This document shows positions 1 through 5,300 of a DNA stretch of 9,913 nt, piece after piece. Position 1 is the first letter of the stretch. Every line of letters begins with the position of its first letter. The stretch is from the NCBI GenBank assembly GCA_937894585.1, contig CALBGO010000121.1, forward strand, positions 1 to 9,913, read 5' to 3'. Below the pieces are notes generated by a model, which did no database searches, had not been told where the DNA came from, and saw only the letters and a list, made by a program, of their open reading frames with translations. The stretch is from an uncultured Eubacterium sp. (GTDB lineage: Bacteria; Bacillota; Clostridia; Peptostreptococcales; Anaerovoracaceae). The translations under genes were made by a program, and so were the position numbers.

Positions 1-53
1 ATAGAAGGCTATTGATCAGTTAATTAAATTTACAGACTTTTTTTCACAGTCTC
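1..53. mobile_element. Terminal end of an insertion sequence (IS256-like), left flank
   Basis: Read on the minus strand from 53 to 1, this begins GAGACTGTGAAA, continues to CTGTAAAT and ends TAGCCTTCTAT. The right edge of the window (9861-9913) begins the same way and repeats the same blocks in the opposite orientation. The two outer 26 nt agree at 21 positions. The 11 nt TAGCCTTCTAT is identical in both but sits 16 nt further in on this side. This is how the two different ends (IRL and IRR) of one IS would look. The GAGACTGTG start and inner TGTAAA resemble IS256-family ends as I recall them; the family call is less certain than the IS-end call. The element body lies outside the window, so no transposase is visible. 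Confidence 0.6.
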
Positions 54-132
54 AAGAAAACAGGTTGTAGACCTTTACCGCGGCAGCGGGAAGGGTTTCA
101 CATACCAAGGTATACGCCGCCGGCGGTTCGGT

Positions 133-152
133 CACTTCCGTAAAAGGAGGTG
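133..152 (+). promoter_or_regulatory. Hairpin sequestering the RBS of the small toxin-like ORF
   Basis: CACTTCC (133-139) can pair with GGAGGTG (146-152) across the 6 nt loop GTAAAA, giving seven pairs with one G-U. The 3' arm is the Shine-Dalgarno itself, so the folded mRNA would hide its ribosome binding site. T132 can also pair with A153. A competing pairing exists: GGAAG at 89-93 can pair with CTTCC at 135-139, which would release the site. Occluded binding sites are typical of type I toxin mRNAs. Confidence 0.6.
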
Positions 153-158
153 ATGCTT

Positions 159-242
159 ATGTACATAACATTGTCTGATTTAATTCAGCTGGGTATGTTT
201 ACGATAGCTGTCATCGCTCTTTGCAAAAAGAGTGATAAATAA
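159..242 (+). CDS. Small hydrophobic peptide, putative holin-like (Hol-Tox) type I toxin
   Basis: This is a 27-residue peptide starting MYITLSDLIQLG, with a hydrophobic core (MFTIAVIALC) and the basic tail KKSDK. This short 'SDLIQLG + membrane helix + Lys tail' layout matches the putative holin-like toxin family, whose members are thought to act on the cell membrane. I start at ATG 159 because GGAGG (146-150) then lies 8 nt upstream. An in-frame ATG at 153 would leave only 2 nt and is unlikely. The RBS hairpin, the mRNA 5'-3' pairing and an antisense promoter downstream all support a type I toxin. No convincing promoter is visible in the 100 nt between the IS end and the RBS, so expression is uncertain. 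The family call is from pattern recognition, not a search. Confidence 0.65.
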   Translation: MYITLSDLIQLGMFTIAVIALCKKSDK

Positions 243-245
243 ACC

Positions 246-276
246 GAAACCGCCAAACAAAGCGTTTGACGGTTTC
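246..276. terminator. Imperfect stem-loop just after the small toxin ORF
   Basis: Arms 246-258 (GAAACCGCCAAAC) and 264-276 (GTTTGACGGTTTC) pair at 12 of 13 positions around a 5 nt loop. No T-run follows on the plus strand, so it may be a 3' structure or an antisense-interaction site rather than a terminator. Its left arm is also the partner of the 5' UTR segment at 122-132, so the two structures exclude each other. Confidence 0.55.
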
Positions 277-296
277 ATTCCAAAATATTCGGACTG

Positions 297-321
297 AGCC
301 GCCCCGCTAAAAGCGGCTTTC
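297..321 (+). terminator. Probable terminator of the small toxin mRNA
   Basis: AGCCGC (297-302) pairs with GCGGCT (313-318), giving a 6 bp GC-rich stem with a 10 nt loop, followed by the T-rich TTCCTTGTT. It lies 54 nt after the stop codon and is the best candidate for the mRNA 3' end. Confidence 0.5.
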
Positions 322-333
322 CTTGTTAATAAC

Positions 334-363
334 AATATACCACGATGTTAGAGATTATGTCAA
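334..363 (-). promoter_or_regulatory. Antisense promoter facing the small toxin gene
   Basis: On the minus strand, TTGACA (358-363) is followed after 18 nt by TATATT (334-339). This is a perfect -35 and a -10 with one mismatch. Transcription would start near 327 and run leftwards into the 3' end of the toxin mRNA. Confidence 0.65.
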
Positions 364-420
364 GCATCGATGGGAATTGAGAATTATAGAAAGAATTAAG
401 AAGAAAGGGAGAGGACAGAA

Positions 421-1590
421 ATGAAGAAATTAGTAACAATGCTGATTACAGCAAGTTTGGTCTTTACAATGGCAGTACCGACTTTTGCTGCAGAAAGTGC
501 TGCACCGACAGCAAAGCCGGCGAAAGTGCAGGAGCTGAAAGTCGAAAAAAACGGTTATAAAAGTCTGAAGCTTTCTTGGAAGCCGGTGGAGGGCGCAACG
601 AGCTATCAGGTTTATCGGTCTAAAACCGGAAAGAGCGGCAGCTTCGCTCTGAAGAAAACTACAACTTCTACGAAGTATTCCAATACCGGAATTACCTGCG
701 GCAAGACTTATTATTATAAAGTCAGAGCTGTGAATAAAGCCGGAAAGGGTGCATTTTCTGCAGTAAAAAGCAACAAAGTGCAGCCGAGTAAAGTGACCAT
801 CACCAATGTAAAGTGCATTGATGAATGGGAAGTTAGAATTTACTGGAATAAGATTGCAGGCGCAACAGGCTATCAGGTTTACAGAAGCAAGAAAGGTGTT
901 GACAGCTGGAAGCTGTACAAAACCGTGTCTAATAAATATAACTACGCTACAAACTATCTTGCCGGTGATACGAAGTATTCCAAGTGGGAATGGAAGGTGA
1001 GAGCCTACAGAACCGTAAATGGTAAAAAGGTTTATGGATATTTCTCCACGCCAAAGGAATATGTTCCGGACTGGACGATTGACGAAATCTATGAAGAACT
1101 TTGGAAGTACGGGGAAAGTCTAAATTTTCCGCTTTATGAGTATGCAAATCCAGATGGAAGTGATAACGAGGACGGAGAAGTTATAGTTCCTAAAAAAGAT
1201 GGAAGTACATACCAATTTAAAAATATAAAGGGATGGTCGAATAGTCTGTGGGGTTATGAAGCCTATGTGTACACGAATTCAAAAAACGGCGGTACAGAAA
1301 TACCGATTGATTTTGTCGAAGCTACACCGGATAATATGAGTTGGGATGTAGCCTGGCCAGAGAGAATTAGCTACTATGATACAAAGGATTCGATACTGAA
1401 AAGACTAAAGCCGATTTTAAAATCCGAGTTAAAAGATATACATAGATCTAATCCATTATACTGGGCAAATGCCAATATCGAAGGTGTTGGGGGTCCAAAT
1501 GATGAAGATGAATACTGGAATGGTGCAGATCTTTTCTCGATATATATCGAAAAAGACCGCAACAGCTATAAAATCTGGTCTCTTTGGTAA
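421..1590 (+). CDS. Secreted protein with two fibronectin type III domains
   Basis: The protein has 389 residues. Residues 1-24 are a Sec signal peptide: basic MKK, a hydrophobic core, and a cleavage region at VPTFAAE. Two FnIII modules follow, at about 34-120 and 123-216. Both carry the same core: a W in strand B (LSWKPVEGATSYQVYRS; IYWNKIAGATGYQVYRS) and a later Y/W-K-V-R-A strand. Short blocks are also shared at DNA level, for example ACGAAGTATTCCA in both, which fits an internal duplication. Residues 217-389 are acidic and aromatic, end in W, and match no family I recognise. There is no sorting motif or C-terminal membrane helix, so the protein is probably released or bound non-covalently. 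The start is supported by GGGAGAGG (407-414) 6 nt upstream. FnIII modules usually act as spacers or binding modules next to a functional domain, so activity, if any, probably lies in the C-terminal part. No strong promoter is visible upstream. Confidence 0.85.
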   Translation: MKKLVTMLITASLVFTMAVPTFAAESAAPTAKPAKVQELKVEKNGYKSLKLSWKPVEGATSYQVYRSKTGKSGSFALKKTTTSTKYSNTGITCGKTYYYKVRAVNKAGKGAFSAVKSNKVQPSKVTITNVKCIDEWEVRIYWNKIAGATGYQVYRSKKGVDSWKLYKTVSNKYNYATNYLAGDTKYSKWEWKVRAYRTVNGKKVYGYFSTPKEYVPDWTIDEIYEELWKYGESLNFPLYEYANPDGSDNEDGEVIVPKKDGSTYQFKNIKGWSNSLWGYEAYVYTNSKNGGTEIPIDFVEATPDNMSWDVAWPERISYYDTKDSILKRLKPILKSELKDIHRSNPLYWANANIEGVGGPNDEDEYWNGADLFSIYIEKDRNSYKIWSLW

Positions 1591-1594
1591 AAGG

Positions 1595-1623
1595 TTGACA
1601 TACTGTGATGAAAGTGTTAGTAT
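1595..1623 (+). promoter_or_regulatory. Promoter for antisense RNA of the second toxin module
   Basis: TTGACA (1595-1600), 17 nt spacer, TAGTAT (1618-1623). The -35 is perfect and the -10 matches at 4 of 6 positions, including the key A2 and T6. It begins 5 nt after the stop codon of the FnIII gene. Predicted start is near 1630. Confidence 0.5.
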
Positions 1624-1629
1624 AAAATT

Positions 1630-1717
1630 AAGAAATAAGCTACCGATAGACGGTTAGCCTGAAAAAAGAGTAAGAATTAACCGCTTAGTTTTCCAGACTG
1701 TGGGCGGTTATTTCTTT
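1630..1717 (+). ncRNA. Predicted antisense RNA of the second toxin module
   Basis: This RNA of about 88 nt would run from the promoter at 1595-1623 to the hairpin at 1678-1710, which is followed by a T-rich tract. It converges with the minus-strand toxin mRNA and overlaps its 3' end, including the toxin stop codon. Its 5' leader (1638-1661) is nearly identical to the 5' leader of the toxin mRNA, because the DNA carries these segments as an inverted repeat. Confidence 0.5.
1678..1717. terminator. Hairpin shared by the second toxin module, used by both strands
   Basis: TAACCGC (1678-1684) pairs with GCGGTTA (1704-1710), with a possible inner CCA/TGG helix. On the plus strand it is followed by TTTCTTT, giving a reasonable intrinsic terminator for the antisense RNA and probably for the FnIII gene. 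On the minus strand a T-run follows only about 10 nt later. The toxin stop codon lies in one arm. Confidence 0.55.
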
Positions 1718-1779
1718 ACATAGATCAAAATCGTAACGATTAACATGGCAACGCCGATGAGAACCTGAGAATTCTTCAT
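1708..1779 (-). CDS. 23-residue hydrophobic peptide, putative type I toxin
   Basis: The peptide starts MKNSQVLIGVAMLIVTILIY and ends VKK: one membrane-spanning segment with a basic residue near the start and a basic tail, the usual form of a small membrane-acting toxin. I do not recognise a named family. A strong GGAGG (1798-1802) lies upstream, but its 18 nt spacing to the ATG is longer than normal; no in-frame ATG, GTG or TTG lies closer. The spacer may fold, or translation may be poor by design. A minus-strand promoter (1890-1918), a convergent antisense promoter and a shared hairpin surround it. The arrangement supports a real gene more than the short ORF does alone. Confidence 0.55.
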   Translation of the reverse strand: MKNSQVLIGVAMLIVTILIYVKK

Positions 1780-1889
1780 ATGTAGAAATATTACTTACCT
1801 CCTTTCTCTTGTGATTTGCATTTTTCAGCATAACTTAAGAGATAACGGACGCAGGCTAACCGCCTACCGTGTATGGTAGCTCAAAATCA

Positions 1890-1918
1890 AGTATATCAAA
1901 ATGAACGCTGTATGGCAA
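1890..1918 (-). promoter_or_regulatory. Promoter of the second toxin mRNA
   Basis: On the minus strand TTGCCA (1913-1918), 17 nt, TATACT (1890-1895): each hexamer has one mismatch to consensus. The predicted start is near 1883, directly before the AGCTACC leader. The toxin would have an unusually long 5' UTR of about 100 nt, in which CTACC/GGTAG can form a 5'-terminal hairpin. Confidence 0.6.
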
Positions 1919-1940
1919 GCGCAAAGAAAAGCTGTCATAT

Positions 1941-1969
1941 TTGACAAAGTTTCGGATATGATATATAAT
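1941..1969 (+). promoter_or_regulatory. Consensus sigma-A promoter for the third module's antisense RNA
   Basis: TTGACA (1941-1946), exactly 17 nt, TATAAT (1964-1969): a perfect consensus promoter, the strongest in the window. The dyad TGTCA-N4-TGACA (1933-1946) overlaps the -35, possibly by chance. It is divergent from the second module's toxin promoter, with the two -35 boxes 22 bp apart. Confidence 0.8.
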
Positions 1970-1975
1970 GCCAGT

Positions 1976-2043
1976 AGGCAAAGAAAGATTTTAATGTGCC
2001 ACTGAGGCATAAGAAAAACACCGGATGGCACTCCGGTGTTTTT
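1976..2043 (+). ncRNA. Predicted RNAII-like antisense RNA of an Fst/par-type module
   Basis: This is a compact RNA of about 68 nt from the consensus promoter to the strong terminator at 2013-2044. Its segment 1981-2009 repeats, in direct orientation, the DNA at 2125-2154. That second copy lies over the start codon of the toxin encoded on the opposite strand, so this RNA is complementary in trans to the toxin translation start. It also overlaps the toxin mRNA 3' end at the shared terminator. This is the layout of RNAII in the pAD1 par (fst) system. Confidence 0.7.
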
Positions 2044-2044
2044 C
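2013..2044. terminator. Strong bidirectional intrinsic terminator
   Basis: GAAAAACACCGGA (2013-2025) pairs perfectly with TCCGGTGTTTTTC (2032-2044) around a 6 nt loop. A and T tracts on either side make it functional in both directions, so it can end both the antisense RNA and the convergent toxin mRNA. Confidence 0.85.
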
Positions 2045-2063
2045 ATTAGGCTGATTGCCGCTG

Positions 2064-2147
2064 TTAATCTCTATCCAGCCATTTGCAAATGTAGTAGGCG
2101 ACTACGCTTGCTGCGATGGAGATTAAGAAAGATTTTAATATAACCAC
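2064..2147 (-). CDS. Fst-like small membrane toxin (27 residues, GTG start)
   Basis: Residues from position 5 read KSFLISIAASVVAYYICKWL, ending DRD: a single hydrophobic helix followed by K-W-L-D-R. This matches the Fst/Ldr-type peptide pattern of a membrane helix ending in a W-L-acidic/basic tail, whose members damage the membrane when overproduced. The GTG start at 2147 is chosen because AAAGGGGGTG (GGGGG at 2155-2159) lies 7 nt upstream and no in-frame ATG exists. The start region is the exact target of the antisense RNA encoded at 1976-2043. The family call is from pattern recognition and architecture, not a search. Confidence 0.7.
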   Translation of the reverse strand: MVILKSFLISIAASVVAYYICKWLDRD

Positions 2148-2193
2148 TGATGCACCCCCTTTCTGTTACCAGATTGGGTACGGCAACATAAAT

Positions 2194-2222
2194 AATATAG
2201 CATAAGAATGAAGAAAAGGAAA
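2194..2222 (-). promoter_or_regulatory. Candidate promoter of the Fst-like toxin mRNA
   Basis: On the minus strand a TATATT -10 (2194-2199) has only a poor -35, TTTCCT (2217-2222), at 17 nt. The same bases overlap a weak plus-strand candidate (TTGGGT 2174-2179, 16 nt, TATAGC 2196-2201) that could serve the large adhesin gene, so the two promoters may interfere. Both calls are tentative. Confidence 0.3.
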
Positions 2223-2245
2223 GATTGAAAATGTCTTTCCTTTTT
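2214..2245. terminator. A/T-rich stem-loop in the adhesin leader
   Basis: AAAAGGAAAGA (2214-2224) pairs perfectly with TCTTTCCTTTT (2234-2244) around a 9 nt loop, with more T after it on the plus strand. It could end plus-strand transcripts arriving from upstream or act in the leader of the adhesin mRNA. Confidence 0.55.
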
Positions 2246-2260
2246 GTTTTGCAAAAATTC

Positions 2261-2289
2261 AACGGCGCTGCATCTGCAGGGCCGTTTTT
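2261..2289 (+). terminator. Intrinsic terminator-like hairpin 41 nt before the adhesin start
   Basis: AACGGC (2261-2266) pairs with GCCGTT (2281-2286). Inside it CTGC pairs with GCAG, with one G-G mismatch between the helices. TTTTT (2285-2289) follows directly. With no promoter visible between it and the RBS, any adhesin mRNA must read through it, which suggests attenuation, or insulation plus an unseen promoter. Confidence 0.6.
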
Positions 2290-2330
2290 AGATAGATTTT
2301 CAAAAAACAATCAATAAAGGAGGAACAAAC

Positions 2331-5300
2331 ATGTATGATGTAACAAAACATCCATACCTGCGAAAGCTTGTAGTTCTGCTGATGGCATTTGTGATGGTTG
2401 TAACATACTTTCCAATGCAGACCTTTGCTGCAAGCGGAGAGTGGACCCATGCATATTTCAGAAACGGCAGCGTACTTGAAGGCAGCGATGGAAAGCCTTA
2501 CTACAATGACTCTCGCAGATATTCCAATCGCTGGTATACAACCAAGTGGAATATCGACGATAATTGTTACGCACAGCAGGGTCCGAGACACGCTTACAGT
2601 CTGAAAAATAAAAGAACAGGACAGACTTATCGTGCCTACTGCTTGGAGCAGGATGTAAAAAATCCGAATTCCGGTAATACCCTGTATTCTGCAAAACAGA
2701 TGGAGAATATTCAATTTTTGAAGCAACTCACCAAAGAACAGAAAAAGGGGATTGAGTTTGCCCTGCTGTATGGGAAACAGCCGGATGTATCTACCTCTGA
2801 CATGGTAAAGCTGCTCGGTGATGCCGTAAAAGGTTGCAACGCAGATGACTGGTATGTTGCTACCCAGGCAATCATCTGGGAATTTCAGCAGAACCTGAGA
2901 AGTTCCGTTGATGGTATTCCAAAGAATGTGACCGTTGCCAATGTAGGTACGAAATCATGGCGAAACACTCCGGCAGACTTCTTCTATAAGCCGATCAAGA
3001 ACCGACCAGCTGGCGTTGTGTACAGAAATATGCTGCGGGCAATGAGAGAGCATAGAGAAGTACCGTCATTTACGGCAAAGGAAGAAAGAAAAGCTAAGCC
3101 AATTTTCATGGAAAAAGTTGATAACGAATACTGGAGTGTCAACCGAAAGTATGCAAATTTGCCTGAAGAAGAAAAGGAAGCTGCAAGAGCTAATGCCGAT
3201 TACTACTATCTGGAAGATACCAATGATATTACCCGTGAGCTGAAGGTGATGAACGGCAAGAAAAAGAGTAATAAGTTTGTCTTTGAAAAGAAAAAAGGCG
3301 GCAAGCACCCGCAGTACAAACTGATCTATAAAGGAGCTGACCTGCCGACTGGTGTGCAGCACGGCAAGAAAGACATTAAAGAAGCGACTAAACTGGACTG
3401 CCTTGCCTGGAATGTGACAGACGGTCATTATCAGACGCTTGCTTTTGGTGCGGACGATCCGGTTGACTTTTATTTTAAACTAAAGACGAAAGCTGCACCG
3501 GAAGAACCGACTGAGGGTAATGAAAAACCGGAACCGGAGTTTTTCCCGGAATTTACTTGGCCTGTGCATAAAGATGATGTGAATCCGGGCTGGGACGGAG
3601 ATCACTGTACAGGCATGGGCGATGCTTCTTTAGGTTCCACTTTCGTTTTGAAACGGGACGGCGAAGTGGTAGATGAAATCACACTTGATGATTTAGGTTC
3701 CACGGACTATTTATCTGATCAGCCGTGGGTAAACCCGGAAGACATTCCGTCCGTGGACAGCGGCTCCTACACCCATAATGAAGGAGATCCGCCGAGTACC
3801 CACTGCACCGTGCAGCCGACAAGGTGTGACTGGGACGATGAAGTAACCTACACCATCGAAGAAATCACGCCGGACGGCAGACACCCTGCAGAGTTTGACA
3901 CAACCAAAGACCTGCCGGGAAATACCACAGTAAGAGGCACATACAAGGTAAAATATCACTGTGAAACGGTGAATAATCAGACCTGCGTGGATAATCCGGA
4001 AGACTGGACGCCGATGAATTATGATATTACGATTACAGATGCGGACGGAACAGAAACGCATCTGACCGGCAAGATGGGAGAAGGAGATATCCAGTATGAA
4101 TTTACCCATGAGTTTAATGAGCAAGTCTGGATTAACGATAATTACCGTGGTGATCTGCAGATCGTAAAAACCAAAGACGATCTGGATCCGTTTACAGATA
4201 AGACCAATTCTGACAACGGCGTAAAAGATTACAGCACTAAGTCCAAATGGACTATACAGCTGAAATCAGGCGGCTGGGAAGACCACCCATATATCCGTGT
4301 GGAAGATGAGGGCGTAAAAGAAGCGGCTGCGGGTGAGTATGAGCGATATGCGCATGTGTACCGAGTAGTCAGAGATACTTCAGGTTATACTGCGGACGCA
4401 GAGCATCCGCTGGAAGTATCGAAAGACGGACAGATTTATGTTTACGACCTTCCGTATGGAACCTATATTGTCAACGAAATTTCTGCGGATTCCGAAGGCT
4501 ATGTTTTGGAATCTTTTGAGGTTGTGGTAAATGAACACGGTCAGAAGATCTCTAAAGCGGTAAATAATCAGCCGAAGAAAAACAAGATTAAGGTGGTAAA
4601 GACCAACTCCGAAACCGGAAAAACTGTAAGATGGGATGCCGACAGAACCGCATTCCGTATCAGGTATAAAGGAAATCCGGATTTGAACGATCCGACCGTC
4701 TCCCCGAACTACAATAAGTATCTGCCGAACGGCTCAAGTTATACCGATAATGCAGATTCCAATTATGTGTTCTATGCCAACAAAAACGGCGAGATCGTGC
4801 TGCCGTACCAAATCGAATACGGTATTTATGAAATTGAGGAATTAGTAGTACCGGAAGGCTATTTCGTCGGTCAGTATGATAAAAAAGGAAACGGCTCCAT
4901 TGCCGATATGGGCGCTGTAGATATAATCGATCATAAAGGTCAGACGGTAAAACCGCCGAAGACATTCCTGGAAGCTGTACAGGTGCGTGATGAGGAAGGC
5001 AAAAAAGTAACCGAATTTAAGGGAAATAATAAGACCACCTACAATACTTACAGATTTACTGTACTGGAGCAAGACCCGCACGAAGATGGCACCGACTATG
5101 TAACCTATTATGCGGTTGTAAACATGCCGAACAATCCTGCCAAGGGTAAAATTGAAATATCCAAGACCGGCGAAGGTCTGGTTGGATGGAAAGAAGGCAG
5201 CGACGGCGGATATTCCATTTGGAAAGCGATCTGGGACAAGATTACCTTAAAGGATACCAAGTTTGAAATTTATGCAGCAAAAGATATCGTCCAGTCTGAC

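Larger units (their letters stand above)
246..327 (-). ncRNA. Predicted antisense RNA to the small toxin mRNA
   Basis: An RNA starting near 327 from the promoter at 334-363 would be fully complementary to the toxin mRNA 3' UTR, including both hairpins. Overlap at the 3' end is the txpA/ratA-style arrangement. The 3' end is uncertain: the hairpin at 246-276 read on this strand is followed by only a weak T-rich stretch, and the RNA may continue through the ORF. Confidence 0.5.
1638..1881. repeat. Inverted repeat bracketing the second toxin module
   Basis: The left arm is 1638-1661 (AGCTACC...CGGTTAGCCTG) and the right arm is 1852-1881, which on the minus strand reads AGCTACC...GCGGTTAGCCTG. 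The 17 nt inner parts (1645-1661 against 1852-1868) agree at 15 positions, and AGCTACC is shared after an insertion of about 6 nt in the right arm. Each arm lies at the predicted 5' end of one of the two convergent RNAs. In a long toxin transcript the arms could also pair with each other. Confidence 0.7.
1981..2154. repeat. Direct repeat pair linking antisense RNA to the toxin start site
   Basis: Copy 1 is 1981-2009 and copy 2 is 2125-2154. Both start AAGAAAGATTTTAAT and share CCACTGA and GCA, about 26 of 30 positions with one gap. A further shared AGTAGGC occurs at 1973-1979 and 2093-2099. They correspond to the DRa/DRb repeats of the par/fst locus: transcribed convergently, direct repeats give complementary RNA segments. 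Confidence 0.75.

Noticed and set aside
153..242. Upstream ATG at 153 as start of the first small peptide
   Set aside because: It is only 2 nt from the GGAGG; the in-frame ATG at 159 has normal spacing.
1864..2046. 60-codon minus-strand open frame spanning the RNA modules
   Set aside because: It crosses the consensus promoter, the antisense RNA and the strong terminator, and has no RBS; the smaller ORFs with ribosome binding sites explain the region better.
2208..2228. Possible leader peptide ATG-AAG-AAA-AGG-AAA-GAT-TGA before the adhesin gene
   Set aside because: It has no Shine-Dalgarno sequence and its bases form one arm of the 2214-2244 hairpin.
1591..2330. CRISPR array or riboswitch in the repeat-rich intergenic region
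   Set aside because: The repeats are single pairs, not a regular array, and they fit convergent RNA modules; no known riboswitch core was recognised.
4146..4154. RGD tripeptide (residues 606-608) followed by L, resembling an integrin-binding motif
   Set aside because: The GDLQIVK context is the usual first strand of a CnaB/SpaA domain (G-x-L-x-I-x-K), so the RGD is probably coincidental.
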